Assembly: GCF_000174435.1 (NCBI RefSeq)
Contig: NZ_ACJN02000002.1
Span: 811,490 to 875,489, forward strand
Length of the DNA: 64,000 nt
Source of the DNA: Desulfonatronospira thiodismutans ASO3-1
GTDB taxonomy: Bacteria > Desulfobacterota > Desulfovibrionia > Desulfovibrionales > Desulfonatronovibrionaceae
Direction of reading: 5' to 3'
The notes below the pieces were generated by a model. The model was not told the DNA's origin and searched no databases. It saw only the letters and a program-made list of their open reading frames with translations. The position numbers were made by a program, and so were the translations under genes. Shown piece by piece: positions 26,802-34,933 of this stretch. Numbering within the stretch: position 1 is the first letter of the stretch; every line of letters starts with the position of its first letter.

Positions 26802-27599
26802 ATGTTTAAAAAAATACTGCATCCCGTGGATTTGAACGAATCCCTTACTGAAATAAAGATAAGGGCTTCGTTTTTGTACAAGATGAAGGCCGAGGATATG
26901 GTGTTTTTTCATGTGCTAAACCCCGGACTGGGTGGCCACAAGCATGCCGAGTCCAGGCTCAGGCATTTTCAGAGCGCTCTGGATGAAGTTGGGATAAACG
27001 TACACTATAAAGTGGAAGAAGGACATGTGGCCTCAGAGATCACCAGGGAGGCCAGGGAGCAGGGCGCTGACCTTATTTATATTCCGGCAAGGGGCAGAAA
27101 TTTTCTCATGAGCTCACTTCTGGGAAGCACCACCCAGGATGTGGTCCGCCTGGCGGACAGCCCGGTCTGGGTGCACAAGAAAAGACCTGATTTGCGGCAT
27201 GAGGAGCAAATGCACCGGATCGTATTTGCAACGGATTTTCAGCAGGCAGCAGAAAAATGCTGTCAACCGGTGTTCTTTCTCGGGGAGCTGGTGCCGGAAC
27301 TTGTAGTCCTGCATGTGGGGGAGAGAGCGGCTGATCCGTATTCGGAACAGCTTAGGCGGGAGCATGTCAATGCAAAGCTGGAAGAGCTAAAAGAGCAGTA
27401 CTCGGGATATTACCGGAAGGTAAGGCAGATATCCAGGATCGGCTCTCCTGCCAGCCACATACTGGATGTGGTGGATGAAATCCAGGCAGACGCAGTGATC
27501 CTGGGAAGACTCAATGAGCCGTTTCCCCTGCATGTGATGGGTTCCACCTGCGCCAGAGTCGTTTCCCGGGTCAACAGCTCGGTTCTGTTGATTCCATAA
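26802..27599 (+). CDS. Tandem universal stress protein (UspA)
   Basis: 265-residue cytoplasmic protein with two UspA domains (about 1-125 and 140-265). Each ends with an ATP-binding-type motif: GRNFLMSSLLGSTTQDVVR in the first and GRLNEPFPLHVMGSTCARVV in the second. Such tandem proteins bind nucleotides and act in stress responses. It lies between hldD and a BCCT transporter gene; in several halophiles UspA domains accompany osmolyte transporters, so a regulatory link to the transporter downstream is plausible but unproven. Confidence 0.88.
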   Translation: MFKKILHPVDLNESLTEIKIRASFLYKMKAEDMVFFHVLNPGLGGHKHAESRLRHFQSALDEVGINVHYKVEEGHVASEITREAREQGADLIYIPARGRNFLMSSLLGSTTQDVVRLADSPVWVHKKRPDLRHEEQMHRIVFATDFQQAAEKCCQPVFFLGELVPELVVLHVGERAADPYSEQLRREHVNAKLEELKEQYSGYYRKVRQISRIGSPASHILDVVDEIQADAVILGRLNEPFPLHVMGSTCARVVSRVNSSVLLIP

Positions 27600-27726
27600 T
27601 GGCCAGGCTTTTCCTGCGACTTTTCTGCGGGGCGGATGAATTTCGAAAAAGGGACAAAACCTGACAAAAGCCAGCTGCAGCTGGTGCAAACTGTAACTTC
27701 AAACTAAATTTCAGCCGGGTCTTAAT

Positions 27727-29232
27727 ATGTTCAAGGATACGGTTTTTGTTGCATCGTTAATCATTGTAGCCGGTTTTGTGCTGCTGGGAATATTTGACCA
27801 GGAACTTCTGGACAGCATTTCCACAACCATTCATGGCGGCATTATAGCCAATTTCGGCTGGGCCTATCTTCTGGTGACCTTCTTTTTTCTGGTTTTCTGT
27901 ATTGTCCTGGCCTTGAGTAAATACGGCAATATCAAGCTGGGCAAGGACGAAGACAGGCCGGAGTATACTTATTTCGGGTGGTTCAGTATGCTCTTTGCCG
28001 CCGGCATGGGCATCGGGCTTATTTTCTGGGGAGTGGCCGAACCTTTGAGCCACTATATGCAGCCCCCGGAACATATAGAAAAGGAAAGCGGCCAGGCGGC
28101 CACCTTTGCCATGCGCTACAGCTTTTTTCACTGGGGCCTGCATCCGTGGGCGGTATACATCATCATGAGCATGAGCATTGCCTATTTTTCCTTTCGCAGG
28201 GATATGCCTCCGCTTATCAGTTCATGCTTTTACCCCTTGCTCGGGGACAGAATTTACGGGCTGCCGGGGAAGCTGATAGATATCCTGGCTGTTTTCGCCA
28301 CCATATTCGGCATAGCCACTTCCCTGGGCCTGGGGGCGCTTCAGATCAACAGCGGCCTGGAACATATCTACGGGCTTCCCGCCACAGATACCAGTACTCT
28401 GCTCATTATTCTTGTCACCACCCTGCTGTTTATGATTTCCGCTGCCGTGGGGCTGGACAAGGGGATTCAGACTCTGAGCAAGTCCAATATGTTTCTGGCT
28501 TTTCTGCTGGTGGTGTTTATGCTGATTTTCGGACCCACTGCGTATATAATGACTGTTTTTACCGATACCATGGGCGGCTACTTAAGCGACGTCCTGGAGA
28601 TGAGCCTCACCGTGAACCCGTTTCTGGGACATGAATGGTACAAGGACTGGACCATATTCTACTGGGCCTGGTGGATCGCCTGGTCTCCTTTTGTGGGCAT
28701 ATTTGTGGCCCGTATTTCCCGGGGCAGGACCATCAGGGAGTTTATCAGCGGTGCCCTGCTGGTACCCACCCTGCTCACCTTCATCTGGTTTGCGGTATTC
28801 GGCGGGTCATCCCTTTACCTGGAACTGGAGGCAGGAGCCGCAGTAGGCGGAGCAGTCCTTGACGACGTATCCACCGGGCTCTTTGCTGTGTTCGACCATT
28901 ATCCAGGCTCGATAATCCTGTCCAATGCAGCCATTTTGCTCCTGGTTGTCTTTTTCGTGACATCAGCGGACTCAGCCACTTTTGTGCTGGGCATAATGAC
29001 TTCCAGGGGATCGCTTAATCCCAGCCTGGGCAAAAAGATCGTCTGGGGGGTGACCCAGTCGTCAGTGGCGGCCATACTCCTGGTTTCAGGCGGTCTGGTA
29101 GCCCTGCAGCAGATGGCCATTACCGCTGCCCTGCCTTTCAGCTTTGTGCTTCTGCTTATGTGCTACAACCTTTGGAGAGGTCTGTCCGCAGAGGCAAAAG
29201 AAGGGCTCAACAGTCGTTTTTCCAGGAGATGA
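27727..29232 (+). CDS. BCCT-family betaine-type transporter (short form)
   Basis: 501-residue transporter with 12 predicted helices and almost no cytoplasmic tails. Signatures: AAGMGIGLIFWGVAEPLSHY, SFFHWGLHPWAVY, and WTIFYWAWWIAWSPFVGIF followed by VARISRGRTIREF. The GMGIG glycine segment and Trp residues of the aromatic substrate cage are present, supporting glycine betaine or a related compound as substrate. It lacks the BetT-like C-terminal domain of the gene at 12710. It follows the UspA gene after 127 bp. Confidence 0.9.
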   Translation: MFKDTVFVASLIIVAGFVLLGIFDQELLDSISTTIHGGIIANFGWAYLLVTFFFLVFCIVLALSKYGNIKLGKDEDRPEYTYFGWFSMLFAAGMGIGLIFWGVAEPLSHYMQPPEHIEKESGQAATFAMRYSFFHWGLHPWAVYIIMSMSIAYFSFRRDMPPLISSCFYPLLGDRIYGLPGKLIDILAVFATIFGIATSLGLGALQINSGLEHIYGLPATDTSTLLIILVTTLLFMISAAVGLDKGIQTLSKSNMFLAFLLVVFMLIFGPTAYIMTVFTDTMGGYLSDVLEMSLTVNPFLGHEWYKDWTIFYWAWWIAWSPFVGIFVARISRGRTIREFISGALLVPTLLTFIWFAVFGGSSLYLELEAGAAVGGAVLDDVSTGLFAVFDHYPGSIILSNAAILLLVVFFVTSADSATFVLGIMTSRGSLNPSLGKKIVWGVTQSSVAAILLVSGGLVALQQMAITAALPFSFVLLLMCYNLWRGLSAEAKEGLNSRFSRR

Positions 29233-29275
29233 CACGGGGGCAGGTGGAGAAAAAGGGTTTAAACTCAGTTTGAAG

Positions 29276-29295
29276 GATGCGCCTGCAAAAAGTCG
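29276..29295. repeat. Short dispersed repeat GATGCRYCTGCAAAAAG
   Basis: GATGCGCCTGCAAAAAGTCG here recurs with few changes at 32023-32040 and, inverted, at 11564-11582. All copies are intergenic. The TGCAAAAAG part also forms the stem of the nearby hairpin at 29375. Confidence 0.5.
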
Positions 29296-29345
29296 GGAAA
29301 TGAAAAATTCAGAAATCAATAATCTACATAACTCTTTGATTTTAC

Positions 29346-29380
29346 TGACCTCTGACCTCTGATCTCTGACGTCTGTGACT
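29346..29380. repeat. Tandem heptamer TGACCTC
   Basis: About five copies of a 7-bp unit (TGACCTC, TGACCTC, TGATCTC, TGACGTC, TGTGAC), directly ahead of a hairpin. Non-coding. Confidence 0.7.
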
Positions 29381-29404
29381 GCAAAAATGACTTTTTGCAG
29401 TCAC
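29375..29404 (+). terminator. Hairpin after the BCCT gene, possible terminator
   Basis: A perfect 13-bp stem GTGACTGCAAAAA/TTTTTGCAGTCAC with a four-base loop. It resembles a terminator whose T-run is part of the stem, but no T-tract follows. The right half is repeated at 11547-11563. Confidence 0.5.
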
Positions 29405-29501
29405 ATATTGAAGGGTCGAGGCCTGGCTATGAATTTTGTATTTACCTCATAAATGAAGGAAGACTGTAACTCTAATTGTTTTTGACAGCAAAGAGGGTCA
29501 A

Positions 29502-29536
29502 ATACAGCGCAGGAGAAACAATCTCCTGCGCTGTAT
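29502..29536 (-). terminator. Hairpin terminator of the 30-residue peptide gene
   Basis: A perfect 15-bp stem ATACAGCGCAGGAGA/TCTCCTGCGCTGTAT with a five-base loop lies eight bases beyond the stop of the small gene on the minus strand. The T-tract after it is weak. Confidence 0.65.
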
Positions 29537-29543
29537 GCTGAAG

Positions 29544-29636
29544 TTATGCCTTGACAGTCTTCATATGCATGACCAGTGCAAGGACGCCTCCTGCTGCACA
29601 AACAAGCGCAAGTATTGTCAAAAATCCGGCTACCAT
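29544..29636 (-). CDS. 30-residue single-helix membrane peptide
   Basis: The predicted peptide is hydrophobic: it starts MVAGFLTILALVCAAGG and ends VMHMKTVKA, i.e. one membrane helix with a short basic cytoplasmic tail. A strong ribosome-binding site (GGAGGAG, 29644-29650) lies seven bases upstream and a perfect hairpin follows the stop. This complete expression unit between a BCCT gene and a zinc-ribbon gene makes it a probable real small protein rather than a chance frame. Function is unknown; such peptides often associate with larger membrane proteins. It is divergent from the gene at 29893. Confidence 0.65.
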   Translation of the reverse strand: MVAGFLTILALVCAAGGVLALVMHMKTVKA

Positions 29637-29892
29637 GGTTTTGCTCCTCCATTTCAGGTTAGTATTCTGGTTTTATGTATCCATTGAAAGGTACCGAGGT
29701 TTTAATGCTTTGAAATTTAACTACGCAATTTTATTTGCATCAAATTCTAGTTGATGTATCATATAAATGAAACTATTGTACAATTTTTAAAAGTAAATAC
29801 ACTGAAATAGAAAATGTGTCAATAAAATTTTTGTGAACTTTTTGAGCAAGGAATTGTTATTCATTTTAACATGAAGTTTAAAGCAGGATAAT

Positions 29893-30327
29893 ATGGATTT
29901 TTTTGCCACCTGGCTTCTGGTGGGGCTGATAAGCGCAATAATCGCCGCACGCAAAGGGCACAGCGGATGCGGATGGTTTGGACTGGGAATACTTCTGGGA
30001 CCATTTGGACTTATCATGGCCCTGCTGGCTCCAAAAAATCCGGAGAATGTCCGCAAAATCGCCAGTGCAGGGCACAAATGGAAAAAATGCCCCTACTGTG
30101 CAGAAAAAATCAGGGCGGAAGCCCGTAAATGCAGGTACTGCGGGGAAGCTTTCGGCAGCGGGGAGGGAGAGAAAATCGTGTCTGCTGCTTACGCAGGTAC
30201 AGGGCTGGAAAAGGTGCTGGAAGAGATCAGGTACAGACTTCTGGACACCAACCTCGGGGCATTTATTGTGTACTTTATAATTGCCGCAATTATCGTATTT
30301 TACATATTCGGTTCAGGAAAAGAATAA
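29893..30327 (+). CDS. Small membrane protein with zinc ribbon
   Basis: 144 residues: an N-terminal hydrophobic hairpin (FFATWLLVGLISAIIAA, then GWFGLGILLGPFGLIMALLA), a central double CxxC zinc ribbon (CPYCAEKI...CRYCGEAF, about residues 69-87), and a C-terminal membrane segment (AFIVYFIIAAIIVFYIF). The layout resembles small zinc-ribbon membrane proteins of unknown role. A truncated mobile-element half begins 18 bases after the stop. No strong ribosome-binding site is visible, only AGGATAAT upstream. Confidence 0.75.
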   Translation: MDFFATWLLVGLISAIIAARKGHSGCGWFGLGILLGPFGLIMALLAPKNPENVRKIASAGHKWKKCPYCAEKIRAEARKCRYCGEAFGSGEGEKIVSAAYAGTGLEKVLEEIRYRLLDTNLGAFIVYFIIAAIIVFYIFGSGKE

Positions 30328-30345
30328 CCAGTTAATTCCCGGAGA

Positions 30346-30421
30346 GCTGAAAATCGTTCATCAGAAAAAAAGAAGTACGGAACTGTCCCCAAGCCGATTC
30401 CGGCACCCCATTTATGGTTAC
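30346..30421. mobile_element. Right half of a MITE-like element
   Basis: GCTGAAAATCGTTCATCAG followed by an A-run, AAGTACGGAACTGTCCCC and a terminal ATGGTTAC matches the right half of element A (8930 onward). The left half is missing, so the element is truncated. Confidence 0.6.
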
Positions 30422-30485
30422 GAAGTAGTAATTCCTGAAGCAGCAGGGTTCGGCAGTTCCTGAGGGAGATACTGGCGTATTTGCG

Positions 30486-31853
30486 TCAGGATTTTTCAGA
30501 GTCGGGCGTAAGGCTTTTCAGCAGCCTGCGGGCGTTTTTATGCCCGGGTTCAATAGCCAGGGCCTTTTCCGCCAGCCTTGCGGCCTCGTCGTTTTGTTTC
30601 AGGGCTGCATGGGTGGTGGCCATGTTGTAGGGGATGCTTGCATAACGGGTCAGCAGGTCCGGATTTAATTCCACTGCCTTCTGGAAATGGGCCAGGGCAT
30701 TGTAATACTGCTTTCCCTGTGCATAAGCCAGGCCGATGTTGTAATAAAGCCCTTCATCGCCCGGTGCTATCTTCAGGGCCTGCTGGTAGTATTCGATGGC
30801 CCTGGAAAGCTTGCCCTGCTGCCTGAGGTTGATGCCTATTTCGTTGAATATCCAAAGGTCGTCCCGGTTTAGATCCTTTCCTTTGTATTCAATGGCTTTT
30901 TCCAGATACCTGGTGCTTAGTTCCGGTCTTATGCCCTGAATTTTCCGGGCTATTTTGGCCATGGTGGAGCTTATTATGTCCCTGGCCTGCTTCTGAACCT
31001 GTCTTATGGCCTGGTTGAAATTCTGAACTGCGTTTTCTTCGTCATCAAGATGTAAATAGGTACTGCCCAGTTCTATCTTGCGATCGTAGTTGAGCGGTGA
31101 AATTTTATCCAGTTTTTTCAGGTATTCCAGCTTTTTCTCCAGATCCGCCATGGCATCGTAGAGGTTGACCAGCCTTTTTAACGGCTCCAGATACATTTTG
31201 CTTTCCCGGGATGCCCTTACATAGTAGCTTTCGGCCAGTTCAAAATCGTTTTGTGCCTTAGCTATGTCCCCCTTGAGAATAAACCCGGCCGCGCTGTCCG
31301 GCTTTTCCTTCAGGATGTCTTCCACTACTTTTCCGGCCTGGTCCAGATCATTGGTGAGGATCAGGGCCTTGGCCTGATTGAATTTCTGGGACAGAGCATC
31401 ATTGGGCTTGAAAGTAAGGCTTATCTTTTGAATAATGGAATTGATGGACACCGGCTTTACGATGACATTGTCAGCACCCATTTCATACATCTGCGCTACA
31501 TTGTCGCTGTCTGTCTCGGCTGTAAGAGTGATGAACCTGCATTCGTCTCCAAAACTGGATCTCAGGTCTCTTAATCTGATAATATTGCTGCTGCCTTCAA
31601 CCATGTTTTCCATCAAAAAAATTATTCTGGAAAAGTGACCAGAGCTTAAAAGTGCTCTGGCGTCTGAAGAGACACTGTCAATGTATCTTCTGTAAATCAA
31701 GGCACTGGTATTTATGCCCAGGTATTTAAAAGAGGCTACCATGGTCTTGTAGAAAAGCACGTCGTCGGTGACTGTGAATATGCATCCCTTCCAATGAGAG
31801 ATATACTCTCTGAAGGTTTCATTATATTTTTTCTCTGTTTTTTTATACGCCAT
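30486..31853 (-). CDS. Degenerate receiver domain fused to TPR repeats
   Basis: 455-residue cytoplasmic protein. Residues about 20-150 have a CheY-like fold: acidic pair Asp30-Asp31, Thr111 in ITLTAE and Lys133 in VKPVS are present, but the phospho-acceptor strand reads IIFLMENM (77-84), so the usual aspartate is missing (Met81 or Glu82). Residues about 155-450 are tetratricopeptide repeats (AIEYYQQALKIAPGDEGLYY, ALAHFQKAVELNPD and others). It is probably a phosphorylation-independent scaffold or adaptor. The gene has no obvious operon partner; the BCCT gene upstream is 207 bp away. Confidence 0.88.
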   Translation of the reverse strand: MAYKKTEKKYNETFREYISHWKGCIFTVTDDVLFYKTMVASFKYLGINTSALIYRRYIDSVSSDARALLSSGHFSRIIFLMENMVEGSSNIIRLRDLRSSFGDECRFITLTAETDSDNVAQMYEMGADNVIVKPVSINSIIQKISLTFKPNDALSQKFNQAKALILTNDLDQAGKVVEDILKEKPDSAAGFILKGDIAKAQNDFELAESYYVRASRESKMYLEPLKRLVNLYDAMADLEKKLEYLKKLDKISPLNYDRKIELGSTYLHLDDEENAVQNFNQAIRQVQKQARDIISSTMAKIARKIQGIRPELSTRYLEKAIEYKGKDLNRDDLWIFNEIGINLRQQGKLSRAIEYYQQALKIAPGDEGLYYNIGLAYAQGKQYYNALAHFQKAVELNPDLLTRYASIPYNMATTHAALKQNDEAARLAEKALAIEPGHKNARRLLKSLTPDSEKS

Positions 31854-32060
31854 CTTGATCCCGGTTCAGCCACTTGTGAGAAGGCGGAAGTCTTTGCGGT
31901 TGGACTGCTTTCCGCTTTTTTGTGCTTTGCCCGATGATTTTTGCACGGGCCTGAAAGAAATCACATCGGAATCCTGTGACAATGTATATCCTACCCCTGC
32001 CCGGGGCACAAGTGGATTTTAAGATGCGTCTGCAAAAAGACAGCTCAGAAGGGCTCATAA

Positions 32061-33731
32061 TTACTGGTTGCTGCGCCAGTACTCAGGCTTTTTACCCTTG
32101 GTTCTGCAGGAATCCCGGATTTTTTCAGGCACGGCTCTAACGGGTTTTATACCGGCGTCATCCAGATCCGCCCAGGGTTCCCTGGGTGTTTCAGTGCGCT
32201 TGCCGCGTCTGTGGGCGCATTTTTCATCTTCCAGGGCCCGCAACAGGCCGGCTGTCATGGCCACCACCACCAGAGAAAAGGGCAGGGCTCCCATTATCAC
32301 CGCGGACTGAAGCACTTCCAGCCCGCCTGCCGCCAGAAGTATTGCAGTCAAAAGGGCCAGGACCACGGCCCAGAAGACCCTGTGGATGCGCGGAGGCTCG
32401 GGATCCCCGCCGGAAAGTATGGTATTGACCACCAGGGTGCCGGCATTGGCAGAAGTGATTAAAAAGGTGGCGATGAGCAGAAGCATTCCAATAGAGGCTG
32501 CAATTCCTACAAGTCCCAGGTCCAGCCCCTGCAGCATGGCGAAAAGGGCCACGGCCACGTCCTCCTCGACAGCATCGATTATGCCCCCGGAGCCGAAAAG
32601 TTCCTGGTACAGGGCTGAGCCACCGAACAGCCCCATCCAGACCATGGTCACCACGGTGGGCACCAGAAGTACACCCATGATAAATTCGCTGAAGGTCCTG
32701 CCCCTGGAGATGCGCGCGATAAACATGCCCACAAAAGGCGCCCAGGCCAGCCACCATCCCCAGTAGAAAACCGTCCATTCCGCCTGCCAGCCGTCCTCCA
32801 GGGCTGCATGGGTATACAGGTTCATCACCAGCAGATTTTGAGCATAATAGCCGGCCGCCTCCACGGTCATGGCTATGAGGTGATTGGTGGGCCCCCAGAG
32901 CATGAGAAAAGCCATCGCCGCTACCGAAAGCCAGAGGTTCAGCTCAGACATCCAGCGCACTCCGCGGTTCAGCCCGGAAACCACTGTGACGGCGGCAATG
33001 CCCATGATGCAGGCGGTGATCACCAGCTGCAGAAAAAGAGTAGCCTCCAGGTCGAATACAGCCCCGAGTCCTGAATTGAGCTGCTGTACCCCCAGACCCA
33101 GTGTGGTAACTATGCCGAAAACCGTGCCGAATACAGCCAGGGTATCCACAACGTCCCCGGATACCCCCCTGATCCTTTCTCCAAGGATAGGGTAAAGTGC
33201 TGAGCGGATGGTCAAGGGCAGGTCACGGCGAAAGGAAAAGTAGGCCAGGACCAGACCCACAAAAGCAAAAATCGCCCAGCCGTTCAGGCCCCAGTGAAAA
33301 AAAGTCAGCCTGAGTGCGGCTATGGCGGCTTCCGGGGTGCCGCCTTCTTCAACAAAGGGATTGTCGTGAAACTGCAAAACAGGCTGGGCCACCGACCAGA
33401 AGATTATGCCCACGCCCATTCCGGCTGCAAAAAGCATGGCCACCCAGGAGACAAAGGAAAACTCCGGCCTTTCGTCATCGTGGCCCAGACGGACGTCCTT
33501 GTAGTGTCCGATGCCCAGCCAGACCATAAAAAAAAGCAGAAAGGCCACCAGGATCACATAATACCATTCCAGGAAGGGGTTGAGAAAATCCCTGGCTGCG
33601 CTCAGATTGTCCGACAAAATCTCCGTATAAAATGCTCCGTATACAAGGGCCGCCAGGATAATCGCAGTGGATATTACAGTCAGGCGGGCGTTCATGCCCT
33701 TGAAGATCCCGGATTCTTTCTGAAAAGCCAT
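32061..33731 (-). CDS. BCCT-family betaine-type transporter with basic tail
   Basis: 556-residue transporter, third BCCT member of the window. Signatures AAGMGVGIIFWSVAQPVLQF, TFFHWGLNGWAIF and WTVFYWGWWLAWAPFVGMF are present. The glycine segment reads GMGVG rather than GMGIG, and VAQP replaces VAEP, which may shift ion coupling or substrate. A hydrophilic, basic C-terminal tail of about 60 residues (HRRGKRTETPRE...) follows the last helix. The ATG is preceded by GGAG. Element G lies 52 bp upstream. Confidence 0.88.
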   Translation of the reverse strand: MAFQKESGIFKGMNARLTVISTAIILAALVYGAFYTEILSDNLSAARDFLNPFLEWYYVILVAFLLFFMVWLGIGHYKDVRLGHDDERPEFSFVSWVAMLFAAGMGVGIIFWSVAQPVLQFHDNPFVEEGGTPEAAIAALRLTFFHWGLNGWAIFAFVGLVLAYFSFRRDLPLTIRSALYPILGERIRGVSGDVVDTLAVFGTVFGIVTTLGLGVQQLNSGLGAVFDLEATLFLQLVITACIMGIAAVTVVSGLNRGVRWMSELNLWLSVAAMAFLMLWGPTNHLIAMTVEAAGYYAQNLLVMNLYTHAALEDGWQAEWTVFYWGWWLAWAPFVGMFIARISRGRTFSEFIMGVLLVPTVVTMVWMGLFGGSALYQELFGSGGIIDAVEEDVAVALFAMLQGLDLGLVGIAASIGMLLLIATFLITSANAGTLVVNTILSGGDPEPPRIHRVFWAVVLALLTAILLAAGGLEVLQSAVIMGALPFSLVVVAMTAGLLRALEDEKCAHRRGKRTETPREPWADLDDAGIKPVRAVPEKIRDSCRTKGKKPEYWRSNQ

Positions 33732-33783
33732 TTATTTGTCTCCTGAAGCCAGAATATTAAAACGAAAGCCAGTGCATAATGTG

Positions 33784-33858
33784 GTGACATTCAGTGGCGG
33801 GACTGTCCCCATGGCCTGGTGCAAGTAATCACCACAGAGGAACCCCCTGAATGGCTAC
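33784..33858. mobile_element. Internally deleted MITE-like element G
   Basis: 75-bp element with a decayed left end (GTGACATTCAG) and a clear right end (CCCCCTGAATGGCTAC), including GACTGTCCCC and the AAGTAATCACCAC segment. The inner hairpin is missing. The flanking octamers ATAATGTG and AAAATATG match at 6 of 8. Confidence 0.6.
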
Positions 33859-33933
33859 AAAATATGCTGGTATTCATTAAAAGCTTGAAAACACATGTCA
33901 ATCAGTGAAAGCATTGTTCAGCATTTTTTTTAA

Positions 33934-34800
33934 TCACCCCAGGTTTTCCTGGATGAGTTCAGCCAGCCTCTGGGCCGGCTCGGAAGGCCTTCCCGGACTG
34001 CGGTGCAGTGCGATTTCCACTGCAGGCAGGACGGGCAGCCCGGCCGGGCCTTCCGGTTCGATTTCGCGCAGTTCGCCGCGCAGCATGGAACGGGTGACAA
34101 CTGTTACGGCCAGGCCGGCTGAAACAGCGCTTCGAAGGCCCTCCAGAGAACGGCTGGTATAGGCGATGCGCCACTCGCGTCCAGCCCCGGCCAGGGCCTC
34201 AAGGGTCATTTCCCTGAATACACAGAATCCTTCCGGGAAAAGGGCCAGGGGAAGCACTTCCTGGTGCTCGGTGGCGGTATGTACCGCCGCGGCCCAGACC
34301 AGCTGCTCCGAGCGCAGCACATGTCCGCCCGGACTTTTGGGCTGTCTGGTCACCAGGGCCAGGTCGATATTTCCTCCCCGGATCTCCTGCATAAGTTCCA
34401 CCGAGAGTTCGCAGCGTACATCCAGAGTGACCCCGGGGTAGAGTTCAGCGAAACGGGCCAGGATGTCCGGCAGATAAAAGGCGTAATCATCCGGGATGCC
34501 CAGGCGGACAGCTCCGGCCACCCCCGGAATTTTAAGTGCCTGCCAGGCCTGTTCGTTCAGGTGAAGCATGCGGCGGGCATAGTCCAGCAGGACCTCTCCA
34601 GCCGGGGTCAGGGCAATTTGCCCTGGTCTGCGGTTTAAAAGTCTTTTGCCCACATCATCTTCCAGCCTTTTCATCTGCATGCTGATGCTGGACTGGGTGC
34701 GGTTCAGCCTGCGGGCCGCCTCGGTAAATCCCCCGCAATCCACTATGGTTGCAAAAGTTATGGCCAGATTCAGGTCCAGTACGGGTCTTGGGATATTCAT
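33934..34800 (-). CDS. LysR-family transcriptional regulator
   Basis: 288-residue regulator. Residues about 8-65 form the winged helix-turn-helix (DLNLAITFATIVDCGGFTEA, then RTQSSISMQMKRLEDDVGKRL), and the remainder is a periplasmic-binding-protein-like effector domain. It is divergent from an EamA-type exporter gene, the classic LysR-target arrangement, so it probably controls that exporter in response to its substrate. ATG 34800 is used; a TTG immediately before it (34803) could add one residue. Confidence 0.9.
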   Translation of the reverse strand: MNIPRPVLDLNLAITFATIVDCGGFTEAARRLNRTQSSISMQMKRLEDDVGKRLLNRRPGQIALTPAGEVLLDYARRMLHLNEQAWQALKIPGVAGAVRLGIPDDYAFYLPDILARFAELYPGVTLDVRCELSVELMQEIRGGNIDLALVTRQPKSPGGHVLRSEQLVWAAAVHTATEHQEVLPLALFPEGFCVFREMTLEALAGAGREWRIAYTSRSLEGLRSAVSAGLAVTVVTRSMLRGELREIEPEGPAGLPVLPAVEIALHRSPGRPSEPAQRLAELIQENLG

Positions 34801-34813
34801 CAAAATAATTGAT
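34799..34813. promoter_or_regulatory. Candidate LysR-type binding palindrome
   Basis: ATCAAAATAATTGAT is a 15-bp palindrome (arms ATCAA/TTGAT) overlapping the regulator's start codon in the 133-bp divergent region. LysR proteins bind such interrupted AT-rich palindromes. No other strong candidate was seen. Confidence 0.35.
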
Positions 34814-34933
34814 CCTTAGTTCAAAACTATTAATTTGCTTGATGCTTATAACCAGCTTACCAGGAAAAGGCAACCAGTTGTTTAATGGATGTTACTAACT
34901 TTAATGACTGTAAATTTGCCATGGAGATAGAGC

